A stretch of DNA of 64,000 nt. Origin: Blattabacterium cuenoti. Its GTDB lineage: Bacteria > Bacteroidota > Bacteroidia > Flavobacteriales > Blattabacteriaceae. This document shows positions 49,654 through 58,807 of this stretch, one piece after another. The notes under the pieces are model-generated. The model worked only from the letters and a program-made list of their open reading frames with translations. It did not search any database and had not been told where the DNA came from. Position 1 is the first letter of the stretch. Each line of letters opens with the position of its first letter. The stretch lies in NCBI RefSeq assembly GCF_014252395.1, contig NZ_CP059219.1:562431-626430 (forward strand). Direction: 5' to 3'. The position numbers were made by a program, and so were the translations under genes.

Positions 49654-50847
49654 AATCATACTATTCATTTTTTTAGAAGAAAAAAAAGATATAATTATTC
49701 CTAATATCAAAATAAAAAATGTAGTCATATAAAAATCTACTATTGTTATTTTTATAGGAAAAGGAGTTTCCATATCTATATAAAATATTTTATATGAATT
49801 TTGTATTAAAGATATTACTATAGAAAAGAACATACCAATAAACCATCCAATAAAAGTAATTAATAATCCTATGCAAAAGGATATTCTCTTAATTTTATAT
49901 AAAGGATATCCTATATACCAAAATGTATGGAATTCTTCTTTTTTATCCAATTGCAAAACAAAAATAGAATTAAATAAATTAAATCCAGTAATTAGTGTCA
50001 TTAAAATAAATAAAAAATAAATAAATATTTTTTCTGTATTAATTATTTTATAAAAATATTTTTCTTTTTCTAAAGAAGTTACAATATTAAAATTAGGTCC
50101 AAATATATTCATCAACCTTTTTTTTATATTATAAATATTTTTTTTTTCAAAAATTTTTATTTCTAATATATTGATTATCTTTTTTTTTATTGCTTTTTGA
50201 ATTTCATATAATTCACAAAACAAATATTTTTTATCTATTTCTTTATTAAACCAAAAAATACCTTTTATAAAAAATTTTTTTTTAATAATAAAAGGAATAA
50301 AAATATTTCCTTTTTTTTTTTCAGAAAAAATAAGTATTCTATAAGAATAATTATTTTTTATTTGTAATAATATTGGAATATATGGTTCTATAAAAAAACT
50401 ATCTACATATAAATTGATATGATCATAATCTTTATTATTATTTTTTTTTAATTCTATTTTTTTAAATTTCCCCATTATTTTTTCATATTTTTTATCTATA
50501 CCTTTTAAATAAAAAAAATATTCCTTATTATTATAATATAAACAAACGGGTTTTTCTAAACTTTTAGAAAAAGCTTTTATTTCTTTTATTTGTTTTATTT
50601 TTTTTATAACCTTTTCATCTATAAAAAAATCTTTCTTCTTTAAAGAAGAAATAGTAATATCAGGGTAATCTCTATTATAAAAATTTTTAGTCAAATTTTC
50701 TAATCCAGAAAACACAAATAAAATAGTAGACATAGAAAATGTAGAAACAGAAAAAGATAAAATAGATAAAAAAACAATTAAATTAACAAGACTTGTTTTT
50801 TTTTTAGATAAAAAATAACGTTTTGCTATGTAGAAAGAATTTTTCAA
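49648..50847 (-). CDS. LolC/FtsX-type ABC transporter permease
   Basis: A 399-residue protein with one N-terminal membrane helix (about 20-45), a large periplasmic domain, and three C-terminal helices, the MacB/LolC-LolE layout. The N-terminal FYIAKRYFLSKKKTSLVNLI is typical of lipoprotein-release permeases. The nucleotide-binding partner is not in this window. It starts 5 bases after rbfA on the same strand, as in Flavobacteriia as I recall. Confidence 0.82.
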   Translation of the reverse strand: MKNSFYIAKRYFLSKKKTSLVNLIVFLSILSFSVSTFSMSTILFVFSGLENLTKNFYNRDYPDITISSLKKKDFFIDEKVIKKIKQIKEIKAFSKSLEKPVCLYYNNKEYFFYLKGIDKKYEKIMGKFKKIELKKNNNKDYDHINLYVDSFFIEPYIPILLQIKNNYSYRILIFSEKKKGNIFIPFIIKKKFFIKGIFWFNKEIDKKYLFCELYEIQKAIKKKIINILEIKIFEKKNIYNIKKRLMNIFGPNFNIVTSLEKEKYFYKIINTEKIFIYFLFILMTLITGFNLFNSIFVLQLDKKEEFHTFWYIGYPLYKIKRISFCIGLLITFIGWFIGMFFSIVISLIQNSYKIFYIDMETPFPIKITIVDFYMTTFFILILGIIISFFSSKKMNSMIL

Positions 50848-50852
50848 AAAAA

Positions 50853-51203
50853 TTATTTTTTTAAAATTTGGTCTTTTACTATTTCACAAAAATCTAATTT
50901 TGGAATTTTATTAATACGATATCTAAGTCTTTTAAAAAGTTTTTTTCTGTAAAAATTAGATTTAGAACGAATAAAATATAAAATATCTTTTTTAAAAAAA
51001 GGATATATATTTATATATACTTTTATTATATTTATATTAGTGTTAATAGATACTTTAATTAAAGTAATTAAAAATTTTGTTCTATTTTTTTGTTTTATAT
51101 TTATATTATTAGTTTCCTCATTTAGAATTTCTGCTATTTCTGTATAAAATATTGAAGATATTTTTTTATTTTTAATATTTTTAATATTTTTAATGAAATT
51201 CAT
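50853..51203 (-). CDS. rbfA: ribosome-binding factor A
   Basis: Cold-shock 30S maturation factor with a KH-like fold. The 116-residue product ends with LRYRINKIPKLDF, the most conserved RbfA segment; SNFYRKKLFKRL precedes it. The N-terminus contains a short triplication of a 9-base unit (51169-51195) coding IKN repeats. It is divergent from the CAU tRNA and followed by the permease gene. Confidence 0.9.
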   Translation of the reverse strand: MNFIKNIKNIKNKKISSIFYTEIAEILNEETNNINIKQKNRTKFLITLIKVSINTNINIIKVYINIYPFFKKDILYFIRSKSNFYRKKLFKRLRYRINKIPKLDFCEIVKDQILKK

Positions 51204-51247
51204 TATTTTTTTACAGTTTATTAAATTATATTGATACTCAATTTATA

Positions 51248-51321
51248 GGTCCCATAGCTCAGTTGGTTAGAGCACCTGACTCATAATCAGGAAGTCGCTG
51301 GTTCAAATCCAGCTGGGACCA
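51248..51321 (+). tRNA. tRNA with CAT anticodon (Met or lysidine-type Ile)
   Basis: 74-base cloverleaf: acceptor GGTCCCA/TGGGACC fully paired, D arm GCTC/GAGC, anticodon stem CCTGA/TCAGG with loop CTCATAA, T arm GCTGG/CCAGC with TTCAAAT, discriminator A, no CCA. The anticodon loop plus GTCGCTGGTTCAA recall tRNA-Ile2 (CAU), modified by TilS, so it may decode AUA rather than AUG. The other CAU tRNA of this window is at 33730. Confidence 0.92.
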
Positions 51322-51330
51322 TTTATAATG

Positions 51331-51406
51331 TAACTGGGGAGGGATTCGAACCCACAACTTACAGTTTAGGAAACTGTTGTTCTTATCCTATTTGAACTAC
51401 CCAGTC
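51331..51406 (-). tRNA. tRNA-Arg (anticodon CCT)
   Basis: 76-base cloverleaf on the minus strand: acceptor GACTGGG/CCCAGTT with a G-U first pair, D arm GTTC/GAAC, anticodon stem ACAGT/ACTGT with loop TTCCTAA, T arm GTGGG/CCCTC with one U-U mismatch, discriminator A, no CCA. It follows rpmA by 10 bases on the same strand and faces the plus-strand CAU tRNA across 9 bases. Confidence 0.93.
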
Positions 51407-51416
51407 TTTGTATTTT

Positions 51417-51671
51417 TTAAATTGAAATAATAGAAACAATTGATCTATTTTTTTTTACTTTTCTAAAATGTACATATCCATTTTTTATAGCATATAAAGT
51501 GTGATCTTTTCCTATACCTACATTTCTTCCAGGATGATGTTTAGTTCCACGTTGACGAACTATAATATTTCCAGAATGTACATATTGATCCCCATATATT
51601 TTTACTCCTAATCTTCTACCTATGGAATCTCTTCCATTTCTAGAACTTCCTGATCCTTTTTTATGAGCCAT
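51417..51671 (-). CDS. rpmA: 50S ribosomal protein L27
   Basis: 84 residues starting [16 protein letters not shown], the invariant L27 N-terminus that reaches the peptidyl-transferase centre, followed by [13 protein letters not shown] and [10 protein letters not shown]. No cleavable N-extension of the Firmicutes type. It overlaps the end of rplU by 11 bases, so the pair is translationally coupled. Confidence 0.97.
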   Translation of the reverse strand: MAHKKGSGSSRNGRDSIGRRLGVKIYGDQYVHSGNIIVRQRGTKHHPGRNVGIGKDHTLYAIKNGYVHFRKVKKNRSIVSIISI

Positions 51672-51987
51672 TTTTAATTTTTATTGAAATTACTTGAATT
51701 TTTGTTAAAAATGGTCTAAATCCATTTTTAACTTTATATCCTTTTCTTCTTTTTTTTTTAAAAATAATAATTTTTTTACCTTTTATATGTTCTAATATTT
51801 TTACTTGAACGTTTACATCCTTTAAAAAAGGATCTCCTATTTTAATAGATCCATCTTCATAAAAAAATAAAACTTCATTTAAAAAAATTTTTTCTTTTAA
51901 ATTAATAGAAATATGCGGAACATAAACATACTTATTCTCAGTAAGTTTTAATTGTTTTCCTTGTATATTAACAATAGCGTAATTCAT
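51661..51987 (-). CDS. rplU: 50S ribosomal protein L21
   Basis: 108 residues starting [15 protein letters not shown], with [21 protein letters not shown] at the C-terminus, the L21 signature. It overlaps rpmA and starts 4 bases after sufS stops, so it may be read from the suf transcript. Confidence 0.95.
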   Translation of the reverse strand: MNYAIVNIQGKQLKLTENKYVYVPHISINLKEKIFLNEVLFFYEDGSIKIGDPFLKDVNVQVKILEHIKGKKIIIFKKKRRKGYKVKNGFRPFLTKIQVISIKIKNGS

Positions 51988-51991
51988 TTTT

Positions 51992-53230
51992 TTAATACTT
52001 CAATAATAATTTTCTTGCTTTTAAAATTCCTTCTAATAAATAATCTATTTCTTTAAAAGTATTATACACAGAAAAACTAACACGAATCATTCCAGAAACT
52101 TTAAAAAAGTTCATTAAAGGTTGTGCACATAAATGTCCTGTACGAACAGCAATTCCTAAACGATCTAAAACACTTCCTACATCAAAACAATGTAATTTTT
52201 TTAAATTAAAAGAAATAATTCCGGATCTTATAGAAGGATTTTCTATTTCTCCATAAAATTGAATTTCATCAATAGAACTTAAACATTTTATAGCATACAT
52301 TACTAGTTTTTTTTTATAAGATTGAATATTTGATATTCCTATTTTTTCAACAAAATCTATAGCAGATCCCCAAACTACTATTCCTTCTATATTTGGAGTT
52401 CCAGCTTCAAATTTAAAAGGTAAATCAGAATAAGTTGTTTTTTTAAAACTTACATTTTTAATCATTTCACCTCCAAATTGATAAGGATAAATACGATTTA
52501 ATATTTCTTTTTTTCCATATAAAACTCCAACTCCAGTAGGTCCATACATTTTATGTGCAGAAAAAGCATAAAAATCTGCATTTAAATCTTGCATATCTAA
52601 ATCTAAATTAGATGGAACTTGAGCTCCATCAATTAAAACTAAAGCTCCATATTTATGAGCTTTTTCTATAATATATTTTATAGGATTAACTATTCCCAAA
52701 ACATTAGATATATGAGTAACAGATACTATTTTTGTTTTTTCAGAAATTAATAATTCAAAATCTTTTAATTTTAAAAATCCATTTTTTTGAATAGGAATTA
52801 TTTTTAAAATAGCTCTTTTTTTTTCACAAAGAATTTGCCATGGAACAATATTAGAATGATGCTCTACGTAAGAAATAATAATTTCATCTCCTTTTTTTAT
52901 CAAAAATCTAACACTAGAAGATACTAAATTAATAGATTCTGTAGTTCCTTTTGTAAATATAATTTCTGAAGGATATTTTGCATGAATAAATTTTTGAATT
53001 TTTTTTCTTACATTTTCTACATAAATGGTTGCTTCTTTACTAAGAAAATATGTTCCACGATGTATATTAGAATTTATTTTAGAATAATAATATTGAGAAG
53101 CTTTAATTACTTGTAAAGGTTTTTGAGTTGTAGCTGCGTTATCTATATAAACTAAAGGATTAGAATATATTTTCTTTTTTAAAATTGGAAATTCATTCCT
53201 TATTTTTTGTATTTTTTCTTTTGAAAACAT
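51992..53230 (-). CDS. sufS: cysteine desulfurase SufS
   Basis: PLP enzyme that takes sulfur from cysteine for Fe-S cluster assembly. It shows YIDNAATTQKP, THISNVLG, the PLP Lys in FSAHKMYGPTG, and the persulfide Cys in VRTGHLCAQP. At 412 residues it is complete. It ends the sufA-B-C-D-S run. SufE, its usual activator, is not in the window. Confidence 0.95.
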   Translation of the reverse strand: MFSKEKIQKIRNEFPILKKKIYSNPLVYIDNAATTQKPLQVIKASQYYYSKINSNIHRGTYFLSKEATIYVENVRKKIQKFIHAKYPSEIIFTKGTTESINLVSSSVRFLIKKGDEIIISYVEHHSNIVPWQILCEKKRAILKIIPIQKNGFLKLKDFELLISEKTKIVSVTHISNVLGIVNPIKYIIEKAHKYGALVLIDGAQVPSNLDLDMQDLNADFYAFSAHKMYGPTGVGVLYGKKEILNRIYPYQFGGEMIKNVSFKKTTYSDLPFKFEAGTPNIEGIVVWGSAIDFVEKIGISNIQSYKKKLVMYAIKCLSSIDEIQFYGEIENPSIRSGIISFNLKKLHCFDVGSVLDRLGIAVRTGHLCAQPLMNFFKVSGMIRVSFSVYNTFKEIDYLLEGILKARKLLLKY

Positions 53231-53232
53231 AA

Positions 53233-54531
53233 TTATTTATCTAATTTTTCTTTTATTTTTTTATAGATAAATTTTTTCAATTTTAAAATATTAATAGATT
53301 TCAATATTTCTTCTAATAAAGAAAGCAATAATAATATTTTACTATTTTTTTCAGGTATTCCTCTTGATTGAAGATAAAATAATTCAGATTCTTGAATATT
53401 TCCTATAGTACATCCATGTGAACATTTTACATTATTAGAATAAATTTCTAACTGTGGTTTAGTATACATATATGCTTCATCAGAAAGAACAATATTATTA
53501 TTTTTTTGAAAAGCATTTACTTTTTTTATAGATTTATTAATTATTATTTTTCCATTAAAAATACCTTTAGATTTTCTACATAAAATATTTTTATATAGTT
53601 GATAACTATATGTATTTGAATATGAATGTTTTATTAAAGTTTGATTATCTAAAAATTGTTTTCCTGAAAGAAGAGAAATTCCATATAAATAAGAATAAGT
53701 TTTTTCTCCACAAGAATAAAAATTTAAATTATTTTTAATTTTATCTCCTTTAAAAGAGAAAGTATACATATTACATATACTATTTTTTTTTTGTTTTAAA
53801 AAAGTATTATCTATCATAGAAGTTTTAAATAAATCATCTTGAATCTTATAATAATCAATTTTACTGTTATTTAAAGCATAAATTTCAGTTGCAGTATTTA
53901 TAAAAGATGAATGTTTTTTTAAAGATTTATGATGTTCAATGATCTTGACATGAGAACCTTCTCCTACTATAATTAAATTTCTTGTATTTAACATTATATT
54001 TGATTCTATACCTGTAGAAATATGTAATATTTCTATAGGTACATTCACAATAACATTATTAGGTATATAAATATATACACTATCTCTTGAAAATAATGTA
54101 TTTAAAGTATAAAATATATTATACTTATATGATAATTTATCATAATAAATTTTAATGATATCTTCTTTTTGTGAAGATATATTTGATAATATTATATTTT
54201 TTGTATCTACATTTAAATGAGAAAAATAAGAATTATATTCACCATCTATAAAAATAAATAGAATAGATTTTTTATTTTTTATAAAAATTAATTTTTCTAT
54301 CTCTTCATATTTTATATTTTCTTTTTTTTTATTAAAAAAAATATGGTAATCTTGATAGAAGATGTAATTAATATCTTTATAATTATTTTTTTTTTCAATA
54401 AAAGAAAATCCTTTTTTTTTTAAAAATAAATCAATATGTTTTTGTTGTAATAAAAAAATATGAGAATTTTTTTCTTTTATAAAAAATTTTTTTTCTGAGA
54501 TTAATAAATTTATTTCGTCTTTTAATTGCAT
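53233..54531 (-). CDS. sufD: Fe-S cluster assembly protein SufD
   Basis: Scaffold partner of SufB in the SufBC2D complex. The 432-residue product is much less conserved than SufB, but the C-terminal beta-helix segment is recognisable: GKIIINKSIKKVNAFQKNNNIVLSD, then PQLEIYSNNVKCSHGCTIG. It has the SufD-type conserved His-Gly-Cys arrangement. It sits between sufC and sufS with short gaps. Confidence 0.92.
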   Translation of the reverse strand: MQLKDEINLLISEKKFFIKEKNSHIFLLQQKHIDLFLKKKGFSFIEKKNNYKDINYIFYQDYHIFFNKKKENIKYEEIEKLIFIKNKKSILFIFIDGEYNSYFSHLNVDTKNIILSNISSQKEDIIKIYYDKLSYKYNIFYTLNTLFSRDSVYIYIPNNVIVNVPIEILHISTGIESNIMLNTRNLIIVGEGSHVKIIEHHKSLKKHSSFINTATEIYALNNSKIDYYKIQDDLFKTSMIDNTFLKQKKNSICNMYTFSFKGDKIKNNLNFYSCGEKTYSYLYGISLLSGKQFLDNQTLIKHSYSNTYSYQLYKNILCRKSKGIFNGKIIINKSIKKVNAFQKNNNIVLSDEAYMYTKPQLEIYSNNVKCSHGCTIGNIQESELFYLQSRGIPEKNSKILLLLSLLEEILKSINILKLKKFIYKKIKEKLDK

Positions 54532-54561
54532 TGAATTTGCATTAAATTTTATGAATAATTT

Positions 54562-55326
54562 TTATTTTTTAATCCAATCATATCCTTCTTTTTCTAGCTT
54601 TTCAGCTAATTTATGGTTTCCTGATTTAATGATTTTTCCATCATACAAAACATGTATTGTATAATCTGAAATAATATAATCTAATAATCTCTTATAATGA
54701 GTAATAATTAATATAGAATTTTTTTTATTTTTAAAAGAATTAATTCCTTTAGAAACTATACGTAAAGCATCTATATCTAAACCAGAATCAACTTCATCTA
54801 GTATAGACAATAAAGGATTTAACATCATCATTTGAAATATTTCATTCTTTTTTTTTTCTCCTCCTGAGAATCCATCATTTAAATGTCTATAAAGAAAGTT
54901 TTTTTCAATATTTAATAAACTGGATTTTTCCTTTATTGATGAAAGCATTTCTTTAGCTGACATTTTTTTCATATTTTTTTTCTTACGAATAAAATTTATA
55001 GCTGTTTTAATAAAATTAATAACGGAAATTCCTGGTATTTCTATTGGATGTTGAAAAGAAAGAAATATTCCTAAATGAGCACGTTTTTCAGGTGAAAAAT
55101 TTATTATATCTTTATCAAAAAAATAAATACAACCTTCATTAATATCGTATTCTTTTTTACCAGCTATTATAGAAGCAAGAGTACTTTTTCCAGAACCATT
55201 AGGACCCATAATAACATGAGTTTCACCTTCATTAATTTTTAAATTAATTCCTTTAAGAACTTTTTTACTTCCTATAGAAACATGTAAATTTTTTATATTC
55301 AACATAAATTTTAATTTTTCTGTCAT
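54562..55326 (-). CDS. sufC: Fe-S cluster assembly ATPase SufC
   Basis: ABC-type ATPase of the SufBC2D scaffold. Walker [11 protein letters not shown], signature [11 protein letters not shown], Walker [13 protein letters not shown]. The ATG at 55326 overlaps the sufB stop (ATGA) and gives 254 residues; a second ATG at 55305 (MLNIKNLHV) matches family N-termini better and may be the true start. Confidence 0.96.
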   Translation of the reverse strand: MTEKLKFMLNIKNLHVSIGSKKVLKGINLKINEGETHVIMGPNGSGKSTLASIIAGKKEYDINEGCIYFFDKDIINFSPEKRAHLGIFLSFQHPIEIPGISVINFIKTAINFIRKKKNMKKMSAKEMLSSIKEKSSLLNIEKNFLYRHLNDGFSGGEKKKNEIFQMMMLNPLLSILDEVDSGLDIDALRIVSKGINSFKNKKNSILIITHYKRLLDYIISDYTIHVLYDGKIIKSGNHKLAEKLEKEGYDWIKK

Positions 55327-56762
55327 CCAACGGATCCTTCTAAAGAAATTTCTAAAAGTTTTTGTGCTTCTACCGCAAATTCCATAGGTAATTTTTTTAA
55401 TACTTCATTACTAAAACCGTTAACTATTAAAGAAATAGCTTTATCTGTATCTATTCCTCTTTGATTACAATAAAAAATTTGATCTTTTCCTATTTTTGAA
55501 GTAGTAGCTTCATGTTCTATTTTAGATGTTGAATTGCATACATGAATATATGGAAAGGTGTGTGCTCCACATTGATCACCTATCAATAAAGAATCACATT
55601 GAGAAAAATTACGAGAATTAATAGCTTTAGAAAATATTTTTACTAAACCTCTATAACTATTTTGAGCTTTTCCAGTAGATACTCCTTTTGATATAATAAC
55701 ACTTTTAGTATTTTTTCCTATATGGATCATTTTTGTACCTGTATCTGCTTGTTGGAAATCTTTAGTTAAAGCTAAAGAATAAAACTCTCCAATTGAAAAA
55801 TCTCCTTTTAAAATACAAGATGGATATTTCCACGTAATAGAAGAACCAGTTTCTACTTGTATCCAAGATATTTTTGCTTTTTTTTCACATAATCCACGTT
55901 TTGTTACAAAATTAAAAACTCCACCCTCTCCATTTTTATTTCCAGGAAACCAATTTTGAACAGTAGAATATTTTATTTCAGAATTTTCTAAAGCAATAAT
56001 TTCTACAACAGCTGCATGTAATTGATTTTCTTTTCTTTGTGGTGCTGTACATCCTTCTAAATAACTAACATAAGAATTTTTATCTGCAATAATTAAAGTT
56101 CTTTCAAATTGACCTATACCACTTTCATTAATACGAAAATATGTTGATAATTCCATAGGACAACGTATTCCTTTTGGAATATAACAAAAAGAACCATCTG
56201 AAAAAACAGCTGAATTTAAAGCTGCATAAAAATTATCTTTTTTTGAAACAACTGATCCAAGATATTTTTTTACAAAAAATGGATATTTTTTTAAAGCTTC
56301 GTTAATAGAACAAAATATTATACCTTTTTCTTTTAATTTTTTTTGAAATGTAGTAGTTAATGATATTGAATCTAATACTATATCTGTAGCTACTCCTAAA
56401 GTATTTTTTGTTTCTATAGAAACACCTAATTTTTTAAATGTATTTATTAATTCTGGATCAACTTCTTTTAAGTTATTTAAATCTATTTTTTTTTTAGGTG
56501 CAGAATAATAACTTATATCTTGAAATTTTGGTATTTTATATTTTATATTAGCCCATTTAGGTGGTTTCATTTTCTTCCATATAGAATAAGATTCTAATCT
56601 CCATTCTAACATCCATTTTGGTTCATTTTTTTTTTCTGTTATTTTATGAATAATACTTTCATTTAAACCAATTGAAATTTTATCAGATTCTATTGGAGTA
56701 TAAAATCCATATTTATATTCAGAATTAGTAAAATTTTCTAATGTTTTATTATTTTTTTCCAT
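55323..56762 (-). CDS. sufB: Fe-S cluster assembly protein SufB
   Basis: Core cluster scaffold. It shows [58 protein letters not shown] and the C-terminal [16 protein letters not shown] with the catalytic Cys. The frame is open to 56801, inside sufA, but [10 protein letters not shown] at 56762 gives about 479 residues, the normal length, starting 8 bases after sufA ends. Confidence 0.97.
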   Translation of the reverse strand: MEKNNKTLENFTNSEYKYGFYTPIESDKISIGLNESIIHKITEKKNEPKWMLEWRLESYSIWKKMKPPKWANIKYKIPKFQDISYYSAPKKKIDLNNLKEVDPELINTFKKLGVSIETKNTLGVATDIVLDSISLTTTFQKKLKEKGIIFCSINEALKKYPFFVKKYLGSVVSKKDNFYAALNSAVFSDGSFCYIPKGIRCPMELSTYFRINESGIGQFERTLIIADKNSYVSYLEGCTAPQRKENQLHAAVVEIIALENSEIKYSTVQNWFPGNKNGEGGVFNFVTKRGLCEKKAKISWIQVETGSSITWKYPSCILKGDFSIGEFYSLALTKDFQQADTGTKMIHIGKNTKSVIISKGVSTGKAQNSYRGLVKIFSKAINSRNFSQCDSLLIGDQCGAHTFPYIHVCNSTSKIEHEATTSKIGKDQIFYCNQRGIDTDKAISLIVNGFSNEVLKKLPMEFAVEAQKLLEISLEGSVG

Positions 56763-56770
56763 TATTTTTT

Positions 56771-57100
56771 TTATGATGAAAAACTTTTTCCACACCCACA
56801 TGTATGTTTTGCTTTAGGATTATTAAAATAAAATCCTTTACCATTTAATCCATCTGAATATTCTAATGTTGTTCCTTCCAAATAAGGAAAACTATTTTCA
56901 TCTACTAATATTTTCATTTTTTCATGTTTAAAAAGTTTGTCTTTTTTTTGTTTTTTATCATCAAAAGTAAGTTGATAAGACATTCCTGAACATCCTCCAT
57001 CCTTTACTCCTAATCTAACAAAAGAAACATCCTGAGAAAGACCTTCCTCTTTCATAAGAGTAACTAACTTAGTTTTGGCTTTTTCAGATATAAATACCAT
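56771..57100 (-). CDS. sufA: A-type Fe-S carrier (SufA/IscA/ErpA-like)
   Basis: 109-residue HesB/IscA-domain protein that passes clusters to target enzymes. The three conserved Cys are in GGCSGMSY and CGCGKSF. It is the first gene of the suf run, and no convincing promoter box is seen in the 60 bases upstream. Whether it acts as SufA or a general ErpA-type carrier cannot be told from sequence. Confidence 0.94.
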   Translation of the reverse strand: MVFISEKAKTKLVTLMKEEGLSQDVSFVRLGVKDGGCSGMSYQLTFDDKKQKKDKLFKHEKMKILVDENSFPYLEGTTLEYSDGLNGKGFYFNNPKAKHTCGCGKSFSS

Positions 57101-57160
57101 AATACTTATTTTTTAATAAATTTAAAGTTAAATAAAAAGAAATAATATAATATCAAATAT

Positions 57161-57682
57161 TTAAAAGTCCATAAAAATATTTGTAACTCCATTTTTAATA
57201 CCCCATTTATCAGACATTCCAGCGTTAATTTCTAAAACATATTTTATTATTGTGGAATGTGAAAAATTAAAAATATCTATTTTTCTCATAGGACTAACAG
57301 ATTTGTTTATAAAACAAACAGTATTAAATTGATTTATATAAATAATATCTATAGGAATTCGCATATTTTCCATATTTATTTTTTTATATTCTTCTTTTTG
57401 ATTTAAAATGAATAACATTCCTTGATCCTCCTTTAAGGAAGATCTATATTTTAACCCATTTATTTTTTCTGTAGTTTTATAAGCTAATTCTATATCTATT
57501 TTTTTTATAATGGAATTTTTATTTTTCATATATAATTCTCCATATTTTATAAATTTAATATCCAATTGATTTCCTACATCTAAAAAAAAATCAGAATCAT
57601 AATATATTCTTTCAGAGGAAAATATTAAAAAAGATATGATTGTAATAATGATTACAGAAAAATAAATATTCATTTTTTTCAT
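57161..57682 (-). CDS. DUF192 family envelope protein
   Basis: 173 residues: an N-terminal hydrophobic segment (about 7-23) that could be a signal peptide or anchor, then the DUF192 domain with ELAYKTTEKINGLKYRSSLKEDQGMLFI, IPIDIIYI and INAGMSDKWGIKNG. No lipobox Cys follows the hydrophobic stretch. Function unknown. Its start touches the stop of lgt, suggesting co-translation. Confidence 0.88.
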   Translation of the reverse strand: MKKMNIYFSVIIITIISFLIFSSERIYYDSDFFLDVGNQLDIKFIKYGELYMKNKNSIIKKIDIELAYKTTEKINGLKYRSSLKEDQGMLFILNQKEEYKKINMENMRIPIDIIYINQFNTVCFINKSVSPMRKIDIFNFSHSTIIKYVLEINAGMSDKWGIKNGVTNIFMDF

Positions 57683-58557
57683 TATGAAAAAAAATATTTT
57701 TTGATCCTTGATAAATTAAGAAGTAAAATTCCAAAAATGATAAAAGGTATACTAAGACATTGTCCTGTATTTAAATATAATAAATTTATAAACTCTATAC
57801 CTTGTGGTTCTTTCATAAATTCTAGAAAAAAACGTGTGGACCAAAGTAAAATAAAAAATATTCCAGATAAAAATCCTTCATTAATTCTTTTTTTATAAAA
57901 AAAACAAAGTATTAAAAATATAAGTAAATAACTAATAGCTTCATATATTTGTGTAGGATGTCTGGGAACTAATTCCCCATATTCTGAATCCATTTGTACA
58001 AATTTTACTGCCCAAGGCCATTTTGTATTACATGGTTTACCTACAATTTCAGAATTAAAAAAATTTCCTATTCTAATAAAAACAGAAGCGATTGATACTG
58101 CAATACATAATCTATCACATAACCAAATGAAAGATTGTTTTTTTAATACTTTTTTACTATAAAATATAGTAGATATAATAATACCTATAGTAGCTCCATG
58201 ACTAGATAAACCTCTATAACCAATAAATTCATAACCTTTAATAAAACCTAATAAAAAATGATTTCTATTTTCTTTTATAGGAAATAATGCTTCTATCCAA
58301 TGATCAAAAAAATATGAAAAATCATAAAATAAAATTTGACCTAATCTTGCTCCTATAAGAGTTCCAAAAAAAATATATCCTAATAAAGGATCTAAATATT
58401 TTTTATTTACATTGTCTTTTTGATAAATAAATTTCATAATATACCATCCTAATAAAAAAGAAATGATAAACATTAGACTATAAATATGAACAGAATAACC
58501 TTTCCATAAAGAAAATTTATGAATTGGATCCCAATTAATATATTCTAATATTTTCAT
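57682..58557 (-). CDS. lgt: prolipoprotein diacylglyceryl transferase
   Basis: Inner-membrane enzyme that attaches diacylglycerol to lipobox Cys. 291 residues with about seven helices. Functional motifs: GYRGLSSHGATIG (Tyr, Arg, His), RIGNFFNSEIVGKP (Asn, Glu) and RHPTQIYE. It lies between yidD and the DUF192 gene. Confidence 0.95.
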   Translation of the reverse strand: MKILEYINWDPIHKFSLWKGYSVHIYSLMFIISFLLGWYIMKFIYQKDNVNKKYLDPLLGYIFFGTLIGARLGQILFYDFSYFFDHWIEALFPIKENRNHFLLGFIKGYEFIGYRGLSSHGATIGIIISTIFYSKKVLKKQSFIWLCDRLCIAVSIASVFIRIGNFFNSEIVGKPCNTKWPWAVKFVQMDSEYGELVPRHPTQIYEAISYLLIFLILCFFYKKRINEGFLSGIFFILLWSTRFFLEFMKEPQGIEFINLLYLNTGQCLSIPFIIFGILLLNLSRIKKYFFS

Positions 58558-58565
58558 AAATAATT

Positions 58566-58784
58566 TTATTTAATAGGATCGTAACCTGATTTACCTAAAG
58601 GATGACATCCAATAATTCTTTTTAAACCTATATAAAAACCTTTAAATATTTTCCATTTTTTTATAGATAAAATCATATAATTAGAACAAGTAGGTATATA
58701 TCTACAATTATAACCTATCCATGGAGATATCAATATTTGATATAGTTTTATAATTTTTATTATAAAAATTTGTGTAAAATTCAT
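58566..58784 (-). CDS. yidD: membrane protein insertion efficiency factor YidD
   Basis: 72-residue amphipathic protein with YQILISPWIGYNCRYIPTCSNY and IGCHPLGKSGYDPI, the complete YidD signature including its three Cys. It helps YidC-dependent insertion. Usually next to rpmH/rnpA in other bacteria; here it is next to lgt. Confidence 0.96.
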   Translation of the reverse strand: MNFTQIFIIKIIKLYQILISPWIGYNCRYIPTCSNYMILSIKKWKIFKGFYIGLKRIIGCHPLGKSGYDPIK

Positions 58785-58807
58785 AATACATAAAATAAAT
58801 TTATTAT

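Noticed and set aside
51169..51195. 9-base triplication in rbfA as a regulatory repeat
   Set aside because: A short AT-only slippage product coding IKN repeats in a poorly conserved N-terminus; no sign of function.
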